Source: Pseudomonadota bacterium
Lineage (GTDB): Bacteria; SAR324; XYD2-FULL-50-16; JAHJRI01
Direction: 5' to 3'
DNA: 41,879 nt
Assembly: GCA_022360105.1 (NCBI GenBank)
Contig: JAKSDL010000787.1
Span: 1-41,879 of the forward strand
Made by a program: the position numbers and the translations under genes. The notes under the pieces were generated by a model. It was not told where the DNA came from, did not search any database, and was given only the letters and a program-made list of their open reading frames with translations. Below, in pieces: positions 1-7,702 of the stretch; the stretch's first letter is position 1; each line of letters begins with the position of its first letter.

Positions 1-224
1 GCTGAAGGATTCATATATTCCCGTCTCAGGCTTGTAATAATCTGGTGTTAAGAAATGCGTTTCTATGTATAGAAACATAGCATACGTGAGCATATAGAAT
101 CTGCCAATTAAATAATCCCGGAAAAAGAATTCAAGAATCAGAATCCGGAATAGACAATGACTCGCTTCGCTCCCTAAAAATGAAACAAATAGTGCTTGTA
201 AGGTCGATTTTAATTGAGTTGTAG

Positions 225-246
225 GATGGGTAACTCGTTACCCATC
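225..246. repeat. Perfect 10-bp palindrome, dispersed-repeat type
   Basis: GATGGGTAAC and GTTACCCATC are exact inverted copies separated by two bases (TC). The element lies two bases past the stop codon of the minus-strand TPR gene. Closely similar palindromes occur at 30403-30424 and 30563-30586, so this is a dispersed repeat and not only a local terminator. No T-run follows on either strand. The rest of positions 1-248 holds no gene that I can see. Confidence 0.75.
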
Positions 247-248
247 AA

Positions 249-2471
249 TTAACTGGTTGGCGACTGATTTCGGCAGGCTTCGGCTTTTTCCGGGAGTTGC
301 AGATTTTCGTAGACTTCAGCCAGTTTCTGCCAGGCCGCTTGATTGTCTCTGTTGGAAACCACGGCTCTAAGCAGAAGCGGTCGCGCTCCGTTATAATTGT
401 TCTGATTGAGTTTTAATTGCGCCAGAGCCATCCATGCCATGCTGTTTCGTCTGTCCAGCTTGATGCAGGTCAGAAAGGCAGTTTCAGCATCGTAATCCTG
501 TTTTATTGAATCAAGAATAACACCTTTTACGAACCAGGTCTCACCATAATTGTTAAACAGGGACAAACTTTTATCCGCTGATTCCAGTGCTTCATCTGAA
601 ATGTCCTTGGCATGAAGAATAACAGCCAGTACCAACCAGACTTCAAAATGATCCTGCCTTATTTCTAATGCTTTGCGAGCTGAGTTTTCTGCCTGATCCA
701 ACTCGTTTAGTCTCAGGTAGATTTCAGCCTGTTTGATCAAGAGTTGATAATCATTTTGTTTGGATTCCAGGGCCGTTGTGATAATGTTGTTGGCAACATC
801 TACCTGGTTTGATTTCAGGTACAGCTCAGCCAGTTTTCCATTCACTTTCGAACAGGTGCTGTCTTTCTTTCGAAGGTCTTCCAGTAGATTTAGAGCCTGT
901 TGTTGTTCGCCAAACTTAAACACGAGATCTGCGCAAGCCAGTTTAATGGAGCTTGAATAATCGTGTGCTTTTAGATGGCCGCTCAGACTATCTACCCATT
1001 CGCTCATTTTTTTTGCTCTTTTGAATCGTCTGAAGATGGCGAGCCAAAGCTTGGGTGACAGTTCCACAAGATCGATCAGTTTTGTGGCACATCTAAACGC
1101 TTGGTTGGTATCACCTTTTGCCAGATAAATTTCACATAACTCCCACCAAAGATTGGAATTGTTTTTTAGGAGTGCCCCAGCTTTTTCCAGATACTGGAGA
1201 GTGGTGGCATCGGTCTCATTCTGAAGAGCAAGACTCCCCAAACGCAACCAGGAATTTTTGTGGGAAGGATTTGCTTTAATGGCTCCGGTAAGACACTGAA
1301 ACTCTTCGTCCAACCTGTCTTCCAACCTGAAAGATTGGGCAAATGTGAACCAGAGATCCGGATCATTGTCGGAGAGAGGTCGACTGTTCTGAAAAAACGA
1401 AAAAGCCAGATCTCTTTTACCCTGGTTAGTCAGCAACTTTGCAAGAGCGTAGTTGTTCTCTGAATCCATAGGCTTGGAGCTGGCCAGTTTCATTCGTGAT
1501 TTTGCTTCCAACTCCTGTTTGTTGGATTTTTGATAGGCTGTGGCCAGCAGTTTTAGGTATTCGGAATGTTCGCCTTTTTTCTGAATCAGCTTATTAAGAT
1601 GAGTAGCCGCCTCTGCAGGAAAGGTTTCCAGGAGGGCTTGAACCAGGTATTCCAAGGCTTCCAAATCATCGGGATTCGATTCAACGACTTTGGAAAAACA
1701 GCTGGATGCCTCCAGCAAAGAGTTGTTTTGAATGAGCAATTCCCCGAGGTTGAACCAATAGTCTGTATTATTGCCATTCAACTCAATGGCTTTACGATAC
1801 GCTTCTTCTGCCCTGGCGTTTTCGTTTTCCAGCAAATAAGCATTGGCCAGGTTGTTCCAGGATTTGTCGCACTGATCGTCCAATTCAGTTGCTTTTTGGA
1901 ATGCCTGTATCGCTTTCGTGGAGTCATGCAAGGCGTAATAACCTTGCCCCAGTTGCAGCCAGTGGTAGTGCTGCGAATCATCTAATTCTATGCATTTCTG
2001 AGCGGAAATTGCAGACTCCCGGTACTTTCCTGCCAGGTATTGCGCTGTGGAAAGGGCAACCAGTGTTTCCACACTTTTAGGATTGATTTCAACAGCTTTC
2101 TGATAAAATTCTATGGCTTCATTAATCTCGTTACGTTGAAAAAACAATGATGCCAGATTTGCCCAGGCTTGGTCGTCCTTGGGGTTTAATCGTATCACGG
2201 ATTCATAGGCGCCGATGGCATTGTCTACAAAGCCGATTTTATGATAGCAAAGGCCCAGGTTATAATAGGAGCGCTCATGATTAGGGTCCAACTTTACAGC
2301 CTGTTTAAAATAATTAATGGCTGTTTTGGGATCACCGGTTTGAATCATGGCAACGCCGAGGTCACAATGGGCTTCGGCAGATTCAGGATTTTCCAGAATT
2401 TCACGTCTTAAAGCCAAGACACGAGCTATGGGATTACCACTTTCCTCTTGTTGAAAATTGTCTTCTGGCAT
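249..2471 (-). CDS. Large tetratricopeptide-repeat (TPR) protein
   Basis: This 740-residue protein is made almost entirely of TPR-like helix pairs. About seven near-canonical 34-residue repeats run from about residue 30 to 270, with the typical W/Y-x-x-L-G/A...A...Y/F...A-I-x-x-x-P spacing. More degenerate repeats fill the rest, and clean ones return near 590-735. No signal peptide or membrane segment is visible, so it is probably a cytoplasmic scaffold. TPR arrays bind partner proteins, and some similar arrays precede glycosyltransferase domains, but no catalytic domain is attached here. The start is the ATG at 2471, which has no strong Shine-Dalgarno sequence. The fetA/fetB-like pair lies just upstream on the same strand (52-bp gap), so it may be co-transcribed with them. 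The partner and role are unknown. Confidence 0.85.
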   Translation of the reverse strand: MPEDNFQQEESGNPIARVLALRREILENPESAEAHCDLGVAMIQTGDPKTAINYFKQAVKLDPNHERSYYNLGLCYHKIGFVDNAIGAYESVIRLNPKDDQAWANLASLFFQRNEINEAIEFYQKAVEINPKSVETLVALSTAQYLAGKYRESAISAQKCIELDDSQHYHWLQLGQGYYALHDSTKAIQAFQKATELDDQCDKSWNNLANAYLLENENARAEEAYRKAIELNGNNTDYWFNLGELLIQNNSLLEASSCFSKVVESNPDDLEALEYLVQALLETFPAEAATHLNKLIQKKGEHSEYLKLLATAYQKSNKQELEAKSRMKLASSKPMDSENNYALAKLLTNQGKRDLAFSFFQNSRPLSDNDPDLWFTFAQSFRLEDRLDEEFQCLTGAIKANPSHKNSWLRLGSLALQNETDATTLQYLEKAGALLKNNSNLWWELCEIYLAKGDTNQAFRCATKLIDLVELSPKLWLAIFRRFKRAKKMSEWVDSLSGHLKAHDYSSSIKLACADLVFKFGEQQQALNLLEDLRKKDSTCSKVNGKLAELYLKSNQVDVANNIITTALESKQNDYQLLIKQAEIYLRLNELDQAENSARKALEIRQDHFEVWLVLAVILHAKDISDEALESADKSLSLFNNYGETWFVKGVILDSIKQDYDAETAFLTCIKLDRRNSMAWMALAQLKLNQNNYNGARPLLLRAVVSNRDNQAAWQKLAEVYENLQLPEKAEACRNQSPTS

Positions 2472-2523
2472 GATTGAAAAGCCGTTGATTGATTGTAAAT
2501 GTATTAGTTGTCAGATGAGGGTA

Positions 2524-3315
2524 TTATTTTGAGGTAAGACGATCAAGTCTTAGTCTGTCGCGCTCATCAAACAGGCGGTTTGAAGAGATCCATAATGCGG
2601 ATATGATACCGAATCCAGTCCCTGTTGCAATCATGAACATGATAAGTATCTGGTATTTTACAGCTTCAAAAGGTGGGGCTCCGGCCAGGATTTGTCCTGT
2701 CATCATTCCGGGCAGACTTACAATTCCTGCAGTAGACATGGAATTGATAATTGGAATAAGGCCGGAGCGGGCACTGTCCCTGCGAATATGTGAAATGGCA
2801 TCTCTTTTATTGTGGCCCAACAATAATCGCTGTTCGATGATGTTTTTTTGATCCCATGCCGTCTGGGTCAGCCGATCCATGCCTACTGAGACCCCGTTCA
2901 TAGTGTTTCCCAGAATCATTCCCAAAAGTGGAATGGAATACTGGGGAGCGTACCAGGGATGGTTTCCTATCACTGTCACCAAGGCAAAAATCGTAACAGT
3001 GAATGATGACAAAAACATCGAAAGGGTACCAATGCCTAATCCCCAGATTCCGCTAAATCGTTTTTTTTGCCTTGCGAATACCTCTCTCCCGCCTACCAGC
3101 AACATGACAAGTGTCATACCGGCAATCAAGGCAGGGTGGGAAACATCAAAGAGGACTTTCAGGAGCAACCCTAACAACAGCAATTGTACAGTTGCCCGAA
3201 CAGCAGAAAATATCAGCTGTCGCTGCAGGTCGATCTTCATCAGCCAGGTAAAAACGGCCATAATGACAATTAGAATGGCGGTGATGGAAAGATCCAGTGG
3301 GGTGAGTTCAACCAT
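2524..3315 (-). CDS. fetB: FetB/UPF0014-family ABC transporter permease
   Basis: A 263-residue polytopic membrane protein of the FetB (YbbM, UPF0014) family. Visible family signatures are a V-Q-L-L-L-L-G-L-L stretch near residues 43-51, P-L-L-G-M-I-L-G-N-T-M-N-G near 128-140 and G-I-V-S-L-P-G-M-M-T-G-Q-I-L-A-G near 198-213. About seven hydrophobic segments are present. In E. coli FetA/FetB is an ABC exporter that lowers iron stress. Here the gene follows the ATPase gene with a TAATG one-base overlap, which suggests translational coupling and one two-component transporter. The substrate here is inferred from family only; metal export is likely but not shown. Confidence 0.9.
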   Translation of the reverse strand: MVELTPLDLSITAILIVIMAVFTWLMKIDLQRQLIFSAVRATVQLLLLGLLLKVLFDVSHPALIAGMTLVMLLVGGREVFARQKKRFSGIWGLGIGTLSMFLSSFTVTIFALVTVIGNHPWYAPQYSIPLLGMILGNTMNGVSVGMDRLTQTAWDQKNIIEQRLLLGHNKRDAISHIRRDSARSGLIPIINSMSTAGIVSLPGMMTGQILAGAPPFEAVKYQILIMFMIATGTGFGIISALWISSNRLFDERDRLRLDRLTSK

Positions 3316-3920
3316 TATACTACCTTGAATGATTCTTTTAGCTGGGTTGGTTGCAAGAGGTAATGCTTATCTGCCACTCTTTCGACCTGTTTTGGATCAT
3401 GACTGACCCAAAGAACCGGGATGCGGTTGGTTTTCAGGTATTCTGTAATAAGTGACTCCACCAGGAGGACATTGTCTTGATCCAGGCTGGCTGTTGGTTC
3501 GTCCAATAACAACGCCTTAGGGTTTTGAAACAGGAGACGCGCTATTGCCAGTCTTTGTTTTTCTCCTGTTGAAAGCCTTGTTACCTGCCAGTTGAGAACA
3601 TCAGTTGTAAAGCCAAGTTTTGGAAGCAGGTTGCCGGCATCTCCACTAAAATGATCTCCCACGGTATCCAACCACCAGGAACTTTCCGCAGGGAGCATCC
3701 CAACCTGGGTTCTCCACTTTACTGCAGGCATGGCATGGGCTGCCATATCATCCAGATAGACTTTTCCTTTGTGTTCGTCCAGATCAGCTATACTCCTTAA
3801 CAGAAGGGATTTTCCGGACCCGGAAGCACCAGTGATACAAATGCATTGCCCGGATGCAATGGTTAGATTGTAAGGACCCCGATCTTTGAAGCTGAGAGAA
3901 TCGATTCTCAATTCAGACAC
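3315..3920 (-). CDS. fetA: FetA-like ABC transporter ATPase
   Basis: A 201-residue ABC ATPase. It has a Walker A motif (GASGSGKS, residues 31-38), a signature LSTGEKQRLAIARLL, Walker B ALLLDEPTASLD and an H-loop SHD near the C-terminus, so it should be catalytically competent. It is short, as is usual for FetA (YbbL)-type ATPases. The start codon is GTG at 3920 with a GGAG Shine-Dalgarno about 7 bases upstream. It precedes the permease gene with a one-base overlap. A 435-bp divergent intergenic region separates it from the CheA-like kinase gene. Expected role: energising FetB-type export, probably of metal, across the inner membrane. Confidence 0.88.
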   Translation of the reverse strand: MSELRIDSLSFKDRGPYNLTIASGQCICITGASGSGKSLLLRSIADLDEHKGKVYLDDMAAHAMPAVKWRTQVGMLPAESSWWLDTVGDHFSGDAGNLLPKLGFTTDVLNWQVTRLSTGEKQRLAIARLLFQNPKALLLDEPTASLDQDNVLLVESLITEYLKTNRIPVLWVSHDPKQVERVADKHYLLQPTQLKESFKVV

Positions 3921-4355
3921 AGATTTGCTCCGATTTGATATGGAATGAGGATAATTTTGAAATTGAGACCCAGTCTAGTAAAGCAAATTCATGGGAGTCA
4001 ACCAAACAACTGAGAAATTTTTTCGAATCGTTCTTTAGATGAAAACCGGCATTTTGTTGCACCAACTCGGCAAAGCATAATAAGGTGCCCTGTAAAGGCT
4101 TGAAGATAACGGCAAATCTAAGAATCGAGACTAAAATAAATTGGACAAATTAGAAAGAAAATGAAATGTTCAGACCTACATAATATTGATAAAAAGGTCT
4201 CTACAAAGACTCGATGATAAAGCCGGTGTCAGGCCCCCTCTTCGATAGGTCGTATCGACCGGGTGGGAGCCGATACAGCAAAAGAATCATTCCGATTTAG
4301 CAAAGCCAGCTCTGCGGTTGTCGACAGGTCTTTCGATTAATGTCAGCGGGAAAAA
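3921..4355. other. Divergent intergenic region with structured segment at 4232-4271
   Basis: No gene is seen between the divergent fetA-like and CheA-like genes. AT-rich sequence fills 3921-4220 and probably holds both promoters, but I cannot place boxes with confidence. Between 4232 and 4271 an outer stem (GGCCCC with GGGAGCC, one bulge) encloses two mutually exclusive hairpins. One is TCGATA/TATCGA (4242-4247 with 4253-4258); the other is GGTCG/CGACC (4248-4252 with 4256-4260). No T-run follows on the plus strand, so it is not an obvious intrinsic terminator. It ends about 85 bases before the kinase ATG. Confidence 0.5.
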
Positions 4356-6659
4356 ATGGATACCAACTTTCAACAAATTCTCAAAATCGCCACTGATGCA
4401 CTTTCCTTGAAATACCCCCTTGATTACGCAGTACTGTATTGGCAGGGAGATGCCAATGCCATGGAATCCAAAGCCATCATGGAGGTGAATTCTGAAAAAA
4501 ACGATAATATAGTCCATTTTTCGCTTAGCGAGTCGCTGATGTCAGCCATACTCAAGCCTCTGATCATTGTAAAAACAGATACAAAACCTCATTCAATGCA
4601 GATTATCATCCCACTGATCGATAACAACCAAAAGGTTGGAATCATGGCTTTTTGGGGCAAACCGGAGGGAGAGGTGATCAAAGAATCTGATCGTCGATTT
4701 CTGGATATGATTGGATTTATATCACTGCGCGTATTGACGGGATTAAACGACGGAGCCCTGGTTGCGGAGTCCAGTCTTATTGAACCGGTGGAAAACATAG
4801 TAGAAGAGTTGGAAGCACCATTGTTCGAAGATGATGATACCATTGAATCGGTTGTGGTTAGCCATGCTGATGAGGAAGCGGATGAGGTGCTAATTCCTGA
4901 GATTCCTACAGGTTTTGGGAGAAGTGAACCCGGGGAAGAGATCATTCAGCCTATCGATGTCGGGGATTCCGATGATGATCTGGAAATCGATTTTTCTGAT
5001 GTCCGGACCGGTTTGCAGGAAGAAATCACGACAAAATCAAGTCCAAGCAGCAAACCCAGTACGGAATTTGAAAGATTGTTGGATTTTACTAAGATTGGCT
5101 TTCTGGTATTTGATAAAGAGGGAAAGATCGATACGAACCATATGGTTATGAATACCGGTTTTTTTGAGATCCCACTTGAAAACAAAACAGCCCTGGAAAT
5201 TCTATTTGAGTGGGGGAAAGCGGCCAATGAGGAGTCGGCGAGTTTTGATGAGAAGCCGAAATATGAGATGATCATGGACCTGATGCAGTCTGTGTTTTCC
5301 AGGGTCACCGATATTGATGTATTGAAGGAGTTTTTGCCCACAGAGATAAACTTGGCAAAGAGATGCTATGGAGTGGACTATCACTATTTGAAATCGCTTG
5401 AGGATATGGATAAGGACAGTATACTTGCGGTTTTTACAGATATTTCCCACGAGAAAAAATTGGCTGCGGATTATGCCACTGAAATCGATCGAACGAACAT
5501 GATTATTAAGGTGGCATTGGATATTGATGGATATTATCAATATCGACAAAGCACGGAAAAGACCTTTGAAAAGATCGATGAAGAATTATCGAAACCTGCT
5601 TCAGAAGTGAACCTGGAATCGATTCTCCACCATATTCAAGCCATTCAGGGTGGTGCAGAAATTTATGAGATCAACGAATTAACCATCCTATCAGAGGAAC
5701 TGCTTTCAGCCCTGGAACAGAAAATTGTGAGTTTCACTCCAATTACCGAGAATGAAACCGAGATCTACCGATCTCGGTTTACAGCGATCAAAGACCAGTT
5801 TGAGCATTTGCAAAAGCAATATCTAAACAACCTGATATCGGATGAGCAGATCCTGGACAAAGCGGTTTATCGAAACACGAAAGCGAAAATCCTGAAGATT
5901 CGAAATAAAATTATAGACAATGTGCTCAAAAAGCACATGACAGAATTGGAAGAAACCTTTGAGAAAAATTACAAACCGTTTACCCGGCTGAAAACCCTGG
6001 AAGAGATCACCAAAAAAAGGCTGGATCGGGTTAAAGAGCACATCAGCTCCAGAATACTTAAAGAAGGAGCAAGTGAAATTACTGAAATTATGTCAGAACT
6101 GAGAAAGCAACCAATAGGTTTGATGCTTAAACGCTATGCGATTATTGCGGTGAACCTGGGCGAACGGCTAAAAAAGCGTGTTGAGGTTGAAGTCAAAGGT
6201 GCTGATGTGGAAGTGCCATTTCATAAGCTTGAAAATTTATTTACGGGATTGACCTTTGTGATTCGTAATTGTGTGGAACACGGGCTGGAAAGTATGGAAG
6301 AACGGATTGCTCTTAACAAATCTCTCGAAGGAAATATTAGTATTGAAGCGGCACTGGAAAACAACATTTTAAGTATTGCAATCAGTGATGACGGAAGGGG
6401 AATTGATATTGAAGGAATCCGAAAAGCAGCCTTGGAAAACAGACTAATTACAGAAAGTGAAGTGAAAGGGGATGATCAGGAAATATTGAATCTGATGTTC
6501 AGCAAAGGGTTTTCCACTAAGAAGGATACCAGCGGTACATTTGGTAGAGGTGTGGGATTAAATGCAGTCGGTACATCTGTTGAGGAACTTGAAGGTGAAG
6601 TCAGGGTGCAGACCAGGCCAAAACAGGGGACTACCGTCAAAATAGAAGTGCCCTTATAG
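4356..6659 (+). CDS. CheA-like sensor kinase: GAF-like, PAS, HPt-like, HATPase
   Basis: A 767-residue protein with no membrane segment. In order: a GAF-like N-terminus (about 1-130), an acidic linker (about 140-225), a PAS-like domain (about 238-370), an HPt-like four-helix region (about 410-500), a coiled region, and a CheA-type HATPase (about 600-767). The HATPase has an N-box IRNCVEHGLES, DDGRGID and FGRGVGLNAV. No CheW-like P5 domain is present. In the HPt-like region the CheA pattern H-S-I-K-G-G-A aligns with Q-A-I-Q-G-G-A (Gln428), so the usual phospho-accepting His is missing; His425 and His426 lie just before it. The kinase core looks intact. It is the first gene of a likely unit with the rhodanese and ComFB genes. 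Partner and signal are unknown. Confidence 0.82.
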   Translation: MDTNFQQILKIATDALSLKYPLDYAVLYWQGDANAMESKAIMEVNSEKNDNIVHFSLSESLMSAILKPLIIVKTDTKPHSMQIIIPLIDNNQKVGIMAFWGKPEGEVIKESDRRFLDMIGFISLRVLTGLNDGALVAESSLIEPVENIVEELEAPLFEDDDTIESVVVSHADEEADEVLIPEIPTGFGRSEPGEEIIQPIDVGDSDDDLEIDFSDVRTGLQEEITTKSSPSSKPSTEFERLLDFTKIGFLVFDKEGKIDTNHMVMNTGFFEIPLENKTALEILFEWGKAANEESASFDEKPKYEMIMDLMQSVFSRVTDIDVLKEFLPTEINLAKRCYGVDYHYLKSLEDMDKDSILAVFTDISHEKKLAADYATEIDRTNMIIKVALDIDGYYQYRQSTEKTFEKIDEELSKPASEVNLESILHHIQAIQGGAEIYEINELTILSEELLSALEQKIVSFTPITENETEIYRSRFTAIKDQFEHLQKQYLNNLISDEQILDKAVYRNTKAKILKIRNKIIDNVLKKHMTELEETFEKNYKPFTRLKTLEEITKKRLDRVKEHISSRILKEGASEITEIMSELRKQPIGLMLKRYAIIAVNLGERLKKRVEVEVKGADVEVPFHKLENLFTGLTFVIRNCVEHGLESMEERIALNKSLEGNISIEAALENNILSIAISDDGRGIDIEGIRKAALENRLITESEVKGDDQEILNLMFSKGFSTKKDTSGTFGRGVGLNAVGTSVEELEGEVRVQTRPKQGTTVKIEVPL

Positions 6660-6721
6660 TGAGTTGAAGCAAAAAATAGGGGTAAAACAAATCTGTAACA
6701 ATTATAAATCGCCGGAGTTGT

Positions 6722-7033
6722 ATGGAAAAGGATAATGAAATTACAGTCATCGAAGCAAGGGACCTCATGAAAGAGGAGAAGGATCTTCAATTGATTGATG
6801 TGCGCAGTCCCGAAGCATTTAACGAATTTTCGCTTCCAGGGTTCATAAATATACCTTTGAGTAAATTGAGTCAGGAAATACCAAACCTGGACGCAAAAAA
6901 AAGAACCTTTATCATTTGTAGTGATGGAAATCTGAGTTTTCAAGCACTGAAGCTTTTGGAATCCTGCGATATCAATGCAAAAGTGGTCCGAGGTGGTTTG
7001 GTTGACTGGAAAAAGATTATTCAAAACACTTAA
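6722..7033 (+). CDS. Single-domain rhodanese-like protein
   Basis: A 103-residue protein forming one rhodanese domain. It has the N-terminal I-D-V-R-S-P-E-A-F motif (about residues 25-33) and an active-site loop I-I-C-S-D-G-N with Cys66. Catalytic rhodaneses carry persulfide sulfur on this Cys; the loop here is C-S-D-G-N-L-S, close to the usual C-x-x-G-x-R-S but lacking the Arg. It is cytoplasmic, with no signal peptide. GGAG lies four bases before the ATG. The gene starts 62 bp after the CheA-like kinase and 108 bp before the ComFB gene, on the same strand. It could be a sulfurtransferase or a redox/sulfur sensor for the neighbouring kinase; the latter is inference. Confidence 0.85.
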   Translation: MEKDNEITVIEARDLMKEEKDLQLIDVRSPEAFNEFSLPGFINIPLSKLSQEIPNLDAKKRTFIICSDGNLSFQALKLLESCDINAKVVRGGLVDWKKIIQNT

Positions 7034-7141
7034 GTAATTCGCAGCAATGTCATTCGGTAAGATGCTTCCATCCATGCGCTGAATGATGCGGTTCTCGAAT
7101 AGGAAACCGGTAACAAATAACAAACGATCACGGAGGAAGAA

Positions 7142-7432
7142 GTGAATAAAGAGGATTATGTTATTAACGGAGTATCACTGGAAAACATTCGCAACAGATT
7201 TGAGGTGATCGTGATCAGACTAATGAAGCAGTTTATACCTGAGTTTCCCGACTTTGATAATTGTGAGGTTTGCATTGAAGATGTGTATGCGCTTTCATTA
7301 AGTCGAATACCCTCTGTTTATATGAAAGACAGTACCATGGTGTTTGAAGATGATGAAATGATCAATGAAAATATAGAAGAGATTGTAAAATACGCACTTT
7401 TCCAAGTCAGCAGTAATCCTAAACACAAGTAG
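7142..7432 (+). CDS. ComFB-family protein
   Basis: A 96-residue protein with the ComFB signature: C41-E-V-C44 followed by I-E-D-V-Y-A-L-S-L-S-R-I-P-S-V-Y. This matches the family pattern C-x-x-C-x-x-D-I-x-A-L-A-L-N-x-L-P-P-x-Y. The start is GTG at 7142 with a strong GGAGGA just upstream. ComFB was named in the Bacillus late competence operon; family members have more recently been reported as cyclic-dinucleotide receptors. No competence genes are next to it. It follows the CheA-like kinase and the rhodanese and precedes a terminator-like hairpin, so it is probably the last gene of that unit. The two Cys may bind metal or form a disulfide. Confidence 0.8.
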   Translation: MNKEDYVINGVSLENIRNRFEVIVIRLMKQFIPEFPDFDNCEVCIEDVYALSLSRIPSVYMKDSTMVFEDDEMINENIEEIVKYALFQVSSNPKHK

Positions 7433-7451
7433 AATCCCCTACGCTTAAATA

Positions 7452-7520
7452 GCCGTGTCCGATAAAGACTAATTCCTATTGGGCCTGCCGAGGGGACATG
7501 GCTTTCCTTCCTTTTTTCTT
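7452..7520 (+). terminator. Probable intrinsic terminator after the ComFB gene
   Basis: GCCGTGTCC (7452-7460) pairs with GGACATGGC (7494-7502) using one G-T wobble. The loop is about 33 bases. The tract TTTCCTTCCTTTTTTCTT follows at 7503-7520. The loop is long for a classic terminator, so a folded 3' UTR element is also possible. The rest of 7433-7702 shows no gene. Confidence 0.55.
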
Positions 7521-7702
7521 CTGTAAGTAGTTTCTATTTATTGGTTTTTTGTTACAAAAGTGCCGAAATTGATATCTTATGCGCTTTATTATAGAAAAAT
7601 TCTGAATGAACCTGGTAACAAACAGTAGGGAGGACTACGTGGCTGCCGGAGTACTGTGATGTGAGATCCGGCTAATCTTCAGAGCACTGGGTAATACCGG
7701 GC

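Noticed and set aside
1566..1985. 139-codon plus-strand open frame inside the TPR gene
   Set aside because: Antisense to regular TPR repeats; the repeat periodicity explains the open frame.
6476..7123. 215-codon minus-strand open frame
   Set aside because: It runs antisense across the end of the kinase gene and the whole rhodanese gene, both of which have clear domain support. Its own product shows no recognisable motif.
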